Source: MGBC163016 sp910588905
Lineage (GTDB): Bacteria; Actinomycetota; Coriobacteriia; Coriobacteriales; Eggerthellaceae
Length of the DNA: 45,735 nt
Assembly (NCBI GenBank): GCA_948616985.1
Contig: CAPGDO010000017.1
Location: 1-45,735, forward strand
Direction: 5' to 3'
The notes under the pieces were generated by a model, which did not search any database, was not told the DNA's origin, and saw only the letters and a list, made by a program, of their open reading frames with translations. The position numbers were made by a program, and so were the translations under genes. Shown piece by piece: positions 8,271 to 17,007 of the stretch; the first letter of the stretch is position 1; each line of letters begins with the position of its first letter.

Positions 8271-10343
8271 ATGTGGGCTGAGTTCTGGTTAGCAGCACTG
8301 GTGGGGGTCGTTTTTCTTTATGTTCCTGCTTACGTGGTGCTACGCGTTCTCAGGTTCTCGAGAATAGCCTCTGCGGCTTGCGCACCTATCATATCGCTAT
8401 TATTTTATTCCTTGCTGGCTATCATTTACGAGAAGTTGGGTATTTGGACTGATGGATGGATGCTCTTCATTCCTTTTTGCGTGATCGCCATTGTGGCTGC
8501 GATCGGCAATGGGGTCTTGGCGTATCGAGGTGTAGCCTTGAGCACCTGTGATGAAGGCAGCGATGATAACAGTATTTCTCGTTTATGGGGGCAGGATTCC
8601 TGGTTGCTCTTGCTCTATATTATCGTGGGCATTGCAGTTGGAAGCTACATTTTCCTTGGATCGCTTACAACACCTGATAGTACAACCTATACGTATGATG
8701 ATCAGTCGCACCTTGCGTATATCCGTAGCTTCATCGAGCGCGGGAACTTCTCTTCGATTGCTGCAAATTATGAATATGATATCGTCAACAATGATGGATA
8801 TTATCCGGCCGCATGGCATCTATTAAGCGCCTCCATCTCAACGATATGTGGAGTGACCAGTTATACAGGGGCGAATGTAGCATTATTTCTTTGCTGCTCC
8901 TTCATTTACCCGCTCTGCTGTTTATTCCTGATTCGCACCTTGTTCAAAAGCAGGATTGAACTTCAGGTGATAGGAGCATTCCTGGCATTGGTTTTTGCTT
9001 CATTTCCCTGGGAATTCGTGTACTACGGAAGGCTCGTGGCTAATCTTTTGGCCTTTTGCTTCGTGCCTGCTATGCTTGCCTGTACTTTGAAGATATTCGG
9101 CTTTGATATGGCGAAGAACTTGAGAGTAAGATACGGGGTCATCCTTCTCATGAGTTTTGCTCTGTCTCTTTTTTCGCAACCGAGCGTCTGTTTCACTTGG
9201 CTTTTCTTTTCGGTTCCCTATTTGATGCATAGGATCTGGTATCTTCCTGCAAAGGATGGAGGGATTGCAGGAACCCAGCAAAGGGTTTTACGCGTTTGCC
9301 TCTTCTGCTTGGGCGTGATTCTTTTTCTGATCACCTGTTATATGCTGCCGTTCCTGTACGCGCTTACACGTTTTAAGTGGCCAGCTCCCATGTCGGTATC
9401 GGATGCGATCGTGAATGTTTTGCTCCAAGGATCCCCGCAGGGTCCATACGCGTTCCTTCTTGCCTTGTTGGTGTTTTTGGGAATCGTCTTTGCATTGCGC
9501 AAACCGGATACTCGGTGGATCGTGCTTCTCTGGGGTATTTTAGCCATTATGTATGTGGTTGATGCAGGTACCAACCTTCGGCTAAAGAATTATATGACGG
9601 GTTGGTGGTATACCGACTCTCATCGCGTTATGGCTATGTACTCGATGGGATCATATCTATTGGCTGTGCTGGGCTTAGGTGGTCTGCTTCAGTGGGTTTT
9701 CTCTAAGATGCATCTTCAAAAGGGCGCTATCGCTGGTACGATCATCGTGTCTGGGATAGTTGCTGCGTTAGCCATGACTCCTATATTTTGGGTTGGCCAA
9801 ACGCAGGTCATTACACCCATTGGATATCTAAGAGCGTATATTTCAGGAGGATACCGGATCGATGCTCCTGATGACGGCTCTATGTTCTCTGGCCAAGAAA
9901 GAGATTTTGTTCAGAAGGCTGCCCAGATTACAGGAGATGATCTCGTATTCAATATCCCTAAAGATGGGAGTGCCTTTGCCTATCAGAGTTCTGGTATGAA
10001 GACCTATTACCGGTGGGCTGATGAAGGTATCAGTAGTAACGCTGCCACGCGGCTTGTCCAGCGTAGCCTTGATGATATGACTACGAACGAAAGCGTACGA
10101 CGTGCGGTGAATGAGCTTGGAGTCAAGTACGTTATGATGCTCGATCAAGGCCACGAGCCTTTTCATGCGATGTGGGGGGATTATTCAGACAGTAACTGGA
10201 AAGGTGTTCTTGATATAAATGAGGATACTCCCGGTTTCGAATTGATGCTCTCTGACGGGGATATGAAGCTCTATCGAATACTTTCCGAAGAAGAGATGAC
10301 GCAGCAGATGCAGGCGCAGGATCAGGTGCAACGGGCGGGGTGA
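8271..10343 (+). CDS. polytopic membrane protein, DUF6541-like, possible GT-C enzyme
   Basis: This 690-residue protein has roughly a dozen or more hydrophobic segments over the first 530 residues and a soluble C-terminal tail of about 150 residues. The large loop after the fourth segment contains YTYDDQSHLAYIRSF and NDGYYPAAWHLLSASIS. An acidic first loop followed by a polytopic core and an extracytoplasmic tail is what GT-C glycosyltransferases and DUF6541-type actinobacterial proteins look like. The family label is from memory of the pattern and is tentative. The start at 8271 has AAGGGAGA upstream; an in-frame upstream extension overlaps the previous gene. As the last gene of the rfb-GT operon it may polymerise or modify the lipid-linked glycan outside the membrane; that role is inference. 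Confidence 0.7.
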   Translation: MWAEFWLAALVGVVFLYVPAYVVLRVLRFSRIASAACAPIISLLFYSLLAIIYEKLGIWTDGWMLFIPFCVIAIVAAIGNGVLAYRGVALSTCDEGSDDNSISRLWGQDSWLLLLYIIVGIAVGSYIFLGSLTTPDSTTYTYDDQSHLAYIRSFIERGNFSSIAANYEYDIVNNDGYYPAAWHLLSASISTICGVTSYTGANVALFLCCSFIYPLCCLFLIRTLFKSRIELQVIGAFLALVFASFPWEFVYYGRLVANLLAFCFVPAMLACTLKIFGFDMAKNLRVRYGVILLMSFALSLFSQPSVCFTWLFFSVPYLMHRIWYLPAKDGGIAGTQQRVLRVCLFCLGVILFLITCYMLPFLYALTRFKWPAPMSVSDAIVNVLLQGSPQGPYAFLLALLVFLGIVFALRKPDTRWIVLLWGILAIMYVVDAGTNLRLKNYMTGWWYTDSHRVMAMYSMGSYLLAVLGLGGLLQWVFSKMHLQKGAIAGTIIVSGIVAALAMTPIFWVGQTQVITPIGYLRAYISGGYRIDAPDDGSMFSGQERDFVQKAAQITGDDLVFNIPKDGSAFAYQSSGMKTYYRWADEGISSNAATRLVQRSLDDMTTNESVRRAVNELGVKYVMMLDQGHEPFHAMWGDYSDSNWKGVLDINEDTPGFELMLSDGDMKLYRILSEEEMTQQMQAQDQVQRAG

Positions 10344-10357
10344 GTCAGCTCATCTGC

Positions 10358-11509
10358 TTACGATACAGCAGCGCGCTCGAATGCTTCCATGACTGTTTGG
10401 GCTGTTCGCTTCCAGGTGAATACGTTAGTTGCTCTTCGTTGCACCTTTTCAGCCATGGCTCTTCGTCGTCCAGGGTCTTCCTTGAGCTCCGAGATGGCTA
10501 AGGCTAGGGTATGGGGCTCTGCGTTAGGCAATACGATGCCATAGCTCTCGTTGGGAATCATCTCAGCCACGCCGCCTACATTCGTGATGATAGGGGAGCA
10601 GCCACAGACCGTCGCCTCTAAAAGCGACGTGGAGAAGCCTTCAGAACGTGTGGGAAGGCAAAAGATATCAGCCTGCAACAGCAGTGCGGCGATATCGGAC
10701 CGCACTATTCGCCCAAGCGCATGCACGTTGCCTGGTGCCGTTTCGACATCTTCGAGCAAGGGGCCATCACCTGCGAAGAGGAAGTGGATATCTCGCTCGT
10801 CTTCGAGGAGTCTTGCTGCCTCCAAGAGCTCTGCTACACCTTTCTCAGGTACGAGCCTTCCCGTGAATGCGATCAAGAAAGAATCCGAGGGGAGGCCCAA
10901 TTCGGTTTTAAAGTCCCTTAGAGAAGCAGCTTCGGTGAATGAGTGGCCATCCAGAGCATTGGTGATGACTCCTTCAGCCGCGATACCGAAATGGGTCAGC
11001 CACTGAACGCTTGCTTGGGAGATCCCATAGAAGTCTGTGACATGTCGCTTGATCCGATGCGTCATGAAACGTTCGTAGCTGTGCAGGATGCTGTCGATAA
11101 CGGGATTTCCTAAGGTGAGGTAAGCAGAACCGTGATCCAGTAAGACCGGCTTGATGTTCTTGCGCTCTGCGAATGCAGCACCTTCTTGCGAGTGGGGGTA
11201 GAACCTCGTATTGATGAGGATATGATCTATCTCTTGCCCATAGAGCTCCTCTAAGAGGCGTGCATAGGTGTGATCCTTCCTCGGGATGGGGAGTCGTCCA
11301 CCCATAAGCGAATGACAGGGGAGGCGGATGACCTCCACCCCGTCTTCCGTTGTCCTATTGGGTAGGTCATGGGTATTCGAAGTGACTATGATGGCCCGGT
11401 ATCCTGAGCGGGTAAGGGTCTTTGCAAGGTTCTCAGAGAAGATCTCAACCCCTCCCGTGCTCGGCTTATAGAGTGCCGAGAAGATGCATATGCAGGCTCT
11501 TTCGTCCAA
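10358..11509 (-). CDS. GT4 family glycosyltransferase
   Basis: This is a GT-B enzyme of family 4, 383 residues from the TTG at 11509. Visible are the N-terminal acceptor-side loop YKPSTGGVEIFSENLAK, the donor-domain start FTGRLVPEKGVAELLEAARL, and the nucleotide-sugar motif SEGFSTSLLEATVCG with the E-x7-E pair. Enzymes of this type transfer a sugar from a nucleotide donor to a lipid-linked glycan at the cytosolic membrane face. The TTG at 11509 has AAGGA five to six bases upstream; a further TTG at 11524 would add five residues. It faces the membrane protein gene tail to tail with 14 bases between, and it is divergent from the GT2/DUF2304 pair. Confidence 0.88.
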   Translation of the reverse strand: MDERACICIFSALYKPSTGGVEIFSENLAKTLTRSGYRAIIVTSNTHDLPNRTTEDGVEVIRLPCHSLMGGRLPIPRKDHTYARLLEELYGQEIDHILINTRFYPHSQEGAAFAERKNIKPVLLDHGSAYLTLGNPVIDSILHSYERFMTHRIKRHVTDFYGISQASVQWLTHFGIAAEGVITNALDGHSFTEAASLRDFKTELGLPSDSFLIAFTGRLVPEKGVAELLEAARLLEDERDIHFLFAGDGPLLEDVETAPGNVHALGRIVRSDIAALLLQADIFCLPTRSEGFSTSLLEATVCGCSPIITNVGGVAEMIPNESYGIVLPNAEPHTLALAISELKEDPGRRRAMAEKVQRRATNVFTWKRTAQTVMEAFERAAVS

Positions 11510-11558
11510 GATCTTCCTTTGCAAGCGTGCGAGCGACCAGAACAGGCGCCCTTTGGTT

Positions 11559-11572
11559 TAGAATTGTAATAT
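11559..11572. promoter_or_regulatory. candidate divergent promoter region, GT4 and GT2
   Basis: The 107 bases between the divergent genes hold overlapping -10-like hexamers: TAGAAT (11559-11564) and TAATAT (11567-11572) on the plus strand, and TACAAT/TATATT on the minus strand. The 15-base string ending in TAGAAT here (CCTTTGGTTTAGAAT, 11550-11564) occurs again upstream of thyX. No clear -35 box is present. Confidence 0.45.
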
Positions 11573-11616
11573 ATCGTCCAGATACGCTACGCAGAAGAAA
11601 AGATGTCTTAGACAGT

Positions 11617-12312
11617 ATGACCAAGAGAGTCCTCGCCATAATCCCCGCCTATAATGAGGAAGAGAACATCATCGGTACCGTTGAGGATCTTCATCGGAAT
11701 GCCCCGGATGTGGATTACATCGTTATCGATGACGGTTCTCGGGATGCCACGGCTCGCATTTGCAGGGAACGGGGCTATCCGTTGGTTTCGCTGCCCGTGA
11801 ACCTTGGGCTTGCGGGTGGATTCCAGACAGGGATGAAGCATGCCAAGCGCCAGGGCTATGATTACGCTGTGCAATTCGATGCCGACGGTCAGCACTCGGC
11901 CGAGTACATCTCTCAGCTCGTGGATGCCGCTGAGCGATCGGAGGCGAACATCGTTGTCGGTTCGCGCTTCACGAACAAGAAGCGCCCACTCTCTGCGCGT
12001 ATGGTAGGGTCAGCGCTGATCACGGCGATGATCCGCATCACAACAGGTAAACGGATAACAGACCCTACATCGGGCATGCGCCTGTTCGATGCCACCATGA
12101 TCCCGCTCTTTGCAGATGAGCTCGATTACGGCCCTGAGCCGGATACACTTGCGCTCGTGATGCGACGAGGAGCCAAGGTGGAAGAAGTACAGGTGGAGAT
12201 GCGTGACCGTACGGCAGGGGAGAGCTATCTGAACTTCACGAAGTCCGTCTCCTATATGCTGCGGATGAGCATATCCATCCTCTTCGTGCAGTGGTTCAGG
12301 AGGAAGAGATGA
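11617..12312 (+). CDS. GT2 family polyprenyl-phosphate glycosyltransferase
   Basis: The 231-residue protein belongs to the short DPM1/DPG-type GT2 group, which usually moves a sugar from a nucleotide donor to a polyprenyl phosphate. Motifs are IIPAYNEEENI at the N-terminus, VIDDGSRD, the metal site QFDADGQH near residue 87, and GSRFTNKK plus DPTSGMRLFD in the second half. There are no C-terminal membrane helices of the GtrB type. Instead the next gene encodes a small DUF2304 membrane protein, overlapping by 4 bases (ATGA). Such GT2-DUF2304 pairs are common in polysaccharide loci and probably act together at the membrane. The ATG start at 11617 has only a weak ribosome site. Confidence 0.88.
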   Translation: MTKRVLAIIPAYNEEENIIGTVEDLHRNAPDVDYIVIDDGSRDATARICRERGYPLVSLPVNLGLAGGFQTGMKHAKRQGYDYAVQFDADGQHSAEYISQLVDAAERSEANIVVGSRFTNKKRPLSARMVGSALITAMIRITTGKRITDPTSGMRLFDATMIPLFADELDYGPEPDTLALVMRRGAKVEEVQVEMRDRTAGESYLNFTKSVSYMLRMSISILFVQWFRRKR

Positions 12313-12674
12313 CGGTATCCTATCGCCTGCTGCTCGCCATCGCGGCGCTTCTGATCCTGTTGGTCATGTTGCGCAAGATCAGGAAGTCCGAGGTGAAGAT
12401 CTCCGATTCTCTCTTCTGGCTCTTCTTCGTGGTTTCACTTATCGTGCTTGCTGTCTTCCCTGAGATCGCTTTCTTCTTCTCAGAGCTTCTTGGTATCGAA
12501 TCCCCTGCGAATCTGGTCTTCCTCTACGTGATAGCCTTGTTGCTGATCCGCGAGTTCGCATCAACGGTGGAGATATCCCGCCTGCGGAGCAAGCTCACCG
12601 CGCTCGTACAGGAGTCAGCGTTGGAGGATTTAGATGCTCCGGATCCTTCTGGCGTTGAGGATGAGAGAGTCTAA
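12309..12674 (+). CDS. DUF2304 membrane protein
   Basis: This 121-residue protein has three hydrophobic helices: LLLAIAALLILLVML at the N-terminus, LFWLFFVVSLIVLAVF, and LVFLYVIALLLI. A charged helix with EISRLRSKLTALVQE and an acidic tail follow. The layout matches DUF2304 proteins, found next to DPM1-like GT2 enzymes, where they are thought to provide a membrane anchor or partner. The ATG at 12309 overlaps the TGA of the GT2 gene and has AGGAAGAG just upstream, which indicates translational coupling. Confidence 0.85.
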   Translation: MTVSYRLLLAIAALLILLVMLRKIRKSEVKISDSLFWLFFVVSLIVLAVFPEIAFFFSELLGIESPANLVFLYVIALLLIREFASTVEISRLRSKLTALVQESALEDLDAPDPSGVEDERV

Positions 12675-12680
12675 GCGCTC

Positions 12681-13529
12681 ATGCAGTATGAAGGGATGCA
12701 GCTGAAGCGTCTGCAAGCTATTGAGTTGGAGATGCTCCAGACTATAGATGAGATTTGCAAACAGCTCGATATCGTGTACTTCCTGGATTCTGGCACCGCT
12801 TTGGGCGCAGCACGCCATGGAGGTTTCATTCCCTGGGATGACGATATCGATCTAGGGATGATGCGTCCTGAATACGAGCGATTCATCCAGGAGGCGCCTT
12901 CTCTCCTCCCGGAGAACTATCAGCTCTGCACGCCTGATAACGCAAGAGGCTTTGCGCCTTTGTTCGCCAAGGTGGTGCGCACGGACACGGTGTTCGCGAC
13001 TCAGGAGACTGAGGATGCCGGTTTCGATCAAGGCATCTTCATCGATATCTTTCCCTATGACACCCTTTCGTCGGATGAGGTTGTTGCGAAAAAGCAACAG
13101 AGGAAATGCCTCTTCTGGCAACGAGTCTCTTACTTATACCACTCGCCGCATGTCTATTTGCCCCATGGAGGTGTACTAGGGGTTTGTGAACGAATGGTTT
13201 GCTACGGTCTCCATGGTCTTGTTAGGATCCTCTTCACTCCGAAGAGGATCCGTGAATCATTCGATCATTGGGCTCTGCTCGCAAAAGATGATCCGAGCAA
13301 TAGGTTGATGCCGTTCGCTTACCCGATCAAGGATGGTTTCGAAGTGGACTGGCTCTTCCCTGTGGTAGATATGGTTTTTGAAGGTGGCCGATTCCCTGCA
13401 CCGCGGGAGTTGAACGAATATCTCTCCTATATGTATGGGGATTGGCGTTCGTTGCCGCCCGAGGATCAGAGAAGGAACCATGCTCCCCTGCGGCTCGAGT
13501 TCGGTGATCAGGCGGAGTGTTCGCGATAG
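12681..13529 (+). CDS. LicD family phospho-amino-alcohol transferase
   Basis: LicD proteins move phosphocholine (or a related phospho-alcohol) from a CDP-linked donor to a surface glycan. This 282-residue protein has the hallmark YFLDSGTALGAARHGGFIPW immediately followed by DDDID (metal-binding aspartates, about residues 34-58), then a FIDIFPYD segment and a conserved C-terminal YGDW motif. The start at 12681 is 6 bases after the DUF2304 stop; an internal ATG at 12696 is possible. Its 3' end overlaps the convergent GT4 gene by 22 bases. It is paralogous to the LicD half of the fusion protein at 14691: both share GGFIPWDDDID and YGDWR. Whether it uses choline, ethanolamine or another group cannot be read from the sequence. 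Confidence 0.9.
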   Translation: MQYEGMQLKRLQAIELEMLQTIDEICKQLDIVYFLDSGTALGAARHGGFIPWDDDIDLGMMRPEYERFIQEAPSLLPENYQLCTPDNARGFAPLFAKVVRTDTVFATQETEDAGFDQGIFIDIFPYDTLSSDEVVAKKQQRKCLFWQRVSYLYHSPHVYLPHGGVLGVCERMVCYGLHGLVRILFTPKRIRESFDHWALLAKDDPSNRLMPFAYPIKDGFEVDWLFPVVDMVFEGGRFPAPRELNEYLSYMYGDWRSLPPEDQRRNHAPLRLEFGDQAECSR

Positions 13530-14611
13530 AACTCGAAGAGCATCTCTGCGACGGTGTTGATATCGAAGCCCTGCTCCCTGGCGAGTGAGCATCTGTCATC
13601 TTTGGATTGGCGGGATGCTTCGTAGGCAGCGGTAGCTGCAGTCGCCCAAAGGTCCCTATCAAGGGACAGGCGTTGTGCTCTATCAGAGATGCAGGCGTGA
13701 TCGGGAATGCCCGTAGAGGCAATGCAAGGCAAGCCTGCTGTTTGAGCCTCCACGAAAGAGATCCCCAGCCCCTCATAGATGGAGGGGAAGAGGAAGACGT
13801 CCATGGACCTAAGCGCCTCGGGTATATCATCACGGATGCCTGCGAATAGGACTGCATCGGAAAGACCGAGGGCTTGGGCTTGCTCATGCACGCTCGCCTC
13901 TTCGGGTCCTCTACCGATGAGCAGGAGCTTCGCCGGTGGTAGGCTCCTCTTGATGCTGGCGAATACGTCCAGGAGGAAACGGTGGTTCTTCTCAGGCGAG
14001 AATCTTCCTACATGACCGAAGACGGGCTCATCGCCAAAGCCGAAGGATGCCTTGGCCCGTGCGATGCTCTCGGGGTTGCGTTCATAGGCTTCCGTATCGA
14101 TCCCGTTATTCACGATGCGGCACGAAGCGCTGGCAGCGATCCTGGGGCCGAAGCGATCCAGTGCTGCTTCGGGGGAGCACGCCATATAGAAGTCTGCGAT
14201 CCCTCTTACCGGGCGAGCAGCCGTTTTGAAGGCGATATCGCTCGGCGATGTGATGCGTACAGCCGAATGGCTATGAGCAATGGCGTATCGCCCCTGTCTT
14301 TTCGCCTCAGCAAGATAGATGGGTGCAGAGCTGCCGATGTGACCATGGACGATCTGATATTCAGGATGTTCAGCCAAGAAGGTGCGGAATGTTCGCCGAT
14401 AGCTCAGGTAATTGATGAGCGAGTACGTGGGGATGCGGTGTATCTTCCCACCCATGCTGATGATCTCCTGATCATAATCGCATGGCTGCTGAGCATTGAC
14501 GAGGAAGTCGAACTGTACTTTCGTTCGGTCCATATGGCGGTAAAGGTTCATTATGAATGTTTCGGTCCCCGCTCTATCCATGGCACCAACGACGTGGAGC
14601 ACTCTGACCAA
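13508..14611 (-). CDS. GT4 family glycosyltransferase, EpsF-like
   Basis: This is a GT-B family-4 enzyme of about 367 residues. The N-terminus has RVLHVVGAMDRAGTETFIMN, typical of the EpsF/CapM-like group. The C-terminal half shows GHVGRFSPEKNHRFLLDVF and the donor motif SIYEGLGISFVEAQTAGLP with the E-x7-E pair. The likely role is transfer of one sugar during assembly of the lipid-linked glycan. The start is uncertain: the TTG at 14611 has AGGCGG eight bases upstream, and a GTG at 14620 would add three residues. The gene is convergent with licD (22-base overlap) and divergent from the flippase fusion. Confidence 0.87.
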   Translation of the reverse strand: MVRVLHVVGAMDRAGTETFIMNLYRHMDRTKVQFDFLVNAQQPCDYDQEIISMGGKIHRIPTYSLINYLSYRRTFRTFLAEHPEYQIVHGHIGSSAPIYLAEAKRQGRYAIAHSHSAVRITSPSDIAFKTAARPVRGIADFYMACSPEAALDRFGPRIAASASCRIVNNGIDTEAYERNPESIARAKASFGFGDEPVFGHVGRFSPEKNHRFLLDVFASIKRSLPPAKLLLIGRGPEEASVHEQAQALGLSDAVLFAGIRDDIPEALRSMDVFLFPSIYEGLGISFVEAQTAGLPCIASTGIPDHACISDRAQRLSLDRDLWATAATAAYEASRQSKDDRCSLAREQGFDINTVAEMLFEFYREHSA

Positions 14612-14647
14612 TATGCACACCGCCTATCAGATTCCCATTTTTCGTTC

Positions 14648-14653
14648 TAATAT
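14648..14653 (+). promoter_or_regulatory. candidate -10 box for the flippase-LicD gene
   Basis: TAATAT lies in an AT-rich patch (14636-14655), 38 bases before the ATG at 14691. No good -35 hexamer is seen. The patch is the only AT-rich segment between the divergent genes. Confidence 0.4.
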
Positions 14654-14690
14654 ACCATGGTGCTGAGCAACGGGATCAAGAGGAGGGATG

Positions 14691-16757
14691 ATGCCCAAGG
14701 CGCTGACACTGCGACAGAACATGGCTTGGAACTCCATGGGTTCGTTGGTGTTCCTGGGATGCCAATGGCTCATAACAGTGCTCATCGTCCGGCTCTCTTC
14801 GGGCTACGATGCGGCTGGCGTGCTCTCCTTGGCTATGACGGTGTATGGCATCTTTGCGCCCATTGCGGAATATCGCATGTACATCTATCAGGTTTCTGAT
14901 GTCCATCACGAGAACTCTGTGGGTGAATACCTTGCGTTCCGGACGCTCACATGCAGCATATCGCTCGTGCTCTGCCTGGGATACGCTCTGCTTACCTGCT
15001 CCTGGGATGCGGTGGGCGCCATCATGCTCTACGGGGTGTATCGGATCGCCTCTTCGCTCATCGATGTCCTCCATGCGCAAGATCAGGCTGAGCGACGCAT
15101 GGATTACATCGGGAAGTCCCTCACATTGCAAGGCGTGGCTTCCTTGGGGCTCTTCGTGGCTGCCTTCGCGTTCACGGGCAGCTTGGAGTTGACCTTGATC
15201 GTCATGACCGGCGGGGTCATCGCAGTGGGTGTGCTCTTCGATCTCCCGCATACCCGCAGGCTCGGACGATTCGGATTCGGCATATCTCCGAAGAAGGCGC
15301 TTCATCTGCTGGTGCATTGCGCACCCGTGGTCGTTGGGTTCGTTGCATGCGCGACGGCGCCATCCATACCACGTCAATATCTCTTCGACGTGAGCGGAGA
15401 AGCTGCTCTAGGTATCTACGCCTCCGTATCAGCGCCTGTGGCTATCATCCAGTCCGGTGCGTCCTATCTCTATAATCCGCTGATGGGATACTTCGCGAAG
15501 AGCTATAGCGACGGGGACAGTCGAGAGTTCCGCTCGCTTCTAGCGAAGGCGAGCATCTCTATCCTCATTCTGGGCGTGGCGTGCTTGGGTCTTTTGATGC
15601 TGTTCGGCGGTCCGTTGCTGTCCTTGATGTTCGGTGAGAGCATCAATGTGCATCTCTATCTCATTCCGCTCATCGCACTCAGCTCCATCGGCATCGCTTA
15701 TATGGGATTCATGAACGGGCTCATGCTCACGATCCGGGATTACAAAGGCGGTCTTTTGGGTGGCATCGTCGCATTGGTCCTCGCCGCTGGGCTCACGCTC
15801 CCATCGGTGAGCGTGTGGGATATGAACGGCGTGAGCATCGTGCTGCTGGCATCATCGATGGGAAGTGCTCTTGTCATGGGTGGTTTTCTGATCAGCAAGG
15901 TTCGGTCTTTGCAGCCCGGGGATATATCTGAAGATCTTGAAGTGGAAGGGGAGCAAGAGATGAAGCGGTCGATCAGCGTTGATGAGATGAAGAGGATCGA
16001 GCTTGACATCATGGATGAGATCGATCGGGTATGTCGCAGCCACGGGTTGACCTACTATCTTGGCTATGGAAGCTGTTTGGGGGCCATGCGGCACGGTGGC
16101 TTCATCCCCTGGGATGACGATATCGACATCCTCATGATGCGAGAGGACTATGAGGAGTTCTATAGGCTCTTTCCCACGGAGCGAAGCTCAGACAGATTCC
16201 GTCTCATCTCCTATCGTGATGAGACCTCTCCCCATGCATTCTTCAAGATAGAAGACGCTACCACGCAAGTGGAAGAGCGATATATGAAGCCTGAATATGG
16301 GTCAGGCATCTGGGTGGATATCTTCCCGCTCGATGCTGCTGGTGATGATCCGAGTGCTTTGCATAAGAAGGTGTCACGCAATCAGAGCCTGCGCTATCTT
16401 GCGGTGACCAAGCCTAGTGTAGGTTCTTCTTGGGTCATTCGGTGGGCCAAGAAGCTGGCCTGTCCCATAGCGAGCAAGCTGGGACCATATCGGTTCGCTC
16501 GTAAGATCGATGAGCTGACAGCGGCTGCCTCTCGTGCGGGAGATGCCCCTTACGTGGCTGATTATATCGGCGGATACGATGCAGATGATGTGTTCCCGCG
16601 GACGCTGTTCGAGCCCTTGGAGGTTTCCTTCGAAGACCGTAGGTACATCGTCCCCAAGGGCTACGATGAGTATCTGACCATCGTGTATGGAGATTGGCGT
16701 ACACCTCCTCCAGAGGGACAGAGAGAATGCCATATCTTGGAAGCGCATCATCTTTAA
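14691..16757 (+). CDS. Wzx/TacF-like flippase fused to a LicD domain
   Basis: This 688-residue protein joins two functions. Residues 1 to about 405 form a polytopic oligosaccharide flippase of the MOP superfamily: about a dozen hydrophobic helices, starting with TLRQNMAWNSMGSLVFLGCQ and ending with SMGSALVMGGFLI. After an acidic linker (residues 406-423), a complete LicD domain follows with LGYGSCLGAMRHGGFIPW, then DDDID, WVDIFPLD, and a final YGDWR. In Streptococcus pneumoniae the teichoic acid flippase gene tacF sits beside licD1 and licD2, so a fusion makes sense. The start at 14691 is the second of two adjacent ATGs and is better spaced from AGGAGG (14681-14686). An internal ATG at 15960 with GGAAGGGGAG upstream could also give LicD alone. 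Confidence 0.9.
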   Translation: MPKALTLRQNMAWNSMGSLVFLGCQWLITVLIVRLSSGYDAAGVLSLAMTVYGIFAPIAEYRMYIYQVSDVHHENSVGEYLAFRTLTCSISLVLCLGYALLTCSWDAVGAIMLYGVYRIASSLIDVLHAQDQAERRMDYIGKSLTLQGVASLGLFVAAFAFTGSLELTLIVMTGGVIAVGVLFDLPHTRRLGRFGFGISPKKALHLLVHCAPVVVGFVACATAPSIPRQYLFDVSGEAALGIYASVSAPVAIIQSGASYLYNPLMGYFAKSYSDGDSREFRSLLAKASISILILGVACLGLLMLFGGPLLSLMFGESINVHLYLIPLIALSSIGIAYMGFMNGLMLTIRDYKGGLLGGIVALVLAAGLTLPSVSVWDMNGVSIVLLASSMGSALVMGGFLISKVRSLQPGDISEDLEVEGEQEMKRSISVDEMKRIELDIMDEIDRVCRSHGLTYYLGYGSCLGAMRHGGFIPWDDDIDILMMREDYEEFYRLFPTERSSDRFRLISYRDETSPHAFFKIEDATTQVEERYMKPEYGSGIWVDIFPLDAAGDDPSALHKKVSRNQSLRYLAVTKPSVGSSWVIRWAKKLACPIASKLGPYRFARKIDELTAAASRAGDAPYVADYIGGYDADDVFPRTLFEPLEVSFEDRRYIVPKGYDEYLTIVYGDWRTPPPEGQRECHILEAHHL

Positions 16758-16821
16758 GCTGAGCGTACGTTCATTCGCTCCTCAGGGCGTTGCTCCCTTT
16801 TGGATATAGATGCCAACGAAG

Positions 16822-16944
16822 GGTGAACCCTTGCAGCATGGGTCCATGTGAGGTTCACCGCTGTCGTCATGCTACCCCACGGTTTTGAGTGCCTTCCAGC
16901 ACCAATGGGTGTGAGTTGTATATCCACCGCTCGCTGGTGCCTGG
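16822..16944. other. two inverted repeats in the 250-base gap before licCA
   Basis: The gap 16758-17007 holds no gene. GGTGAACC (16822-16829) pairs perfectly with GGTTCACC (16852-16859). CCAGCACCA (16896-16904) pairs with TGGTGCCTGG (16935-16944) with one bulge. The first has no T-run and is a poor terminator. The second lies just upstream of the licCA promoter and is a possible operator, which is inference. Confidence 0.5.
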
Positions 16945-16963
16945 CTTTCTGGGGATCTCTCTA

Positions 16964-16972
16964 TGCTATAGT
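16964..16972 (+). promoter_or_regulatory. extended -10 promoter of licCA
   Basis: TGCTATAGT is an extended -10 element (TG-N-TATAGT). It predicts a start near 16979 and a short leader of about 29 bases before the TTG at 17008. No consensus -35 is visible, as expected for extended -10 promoters. Confidence 0.6.
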
Positions 16973-17007
16973 AGGGGCGTTCAAAAGTTTTGTGAGATTG
17001 GAATAAA

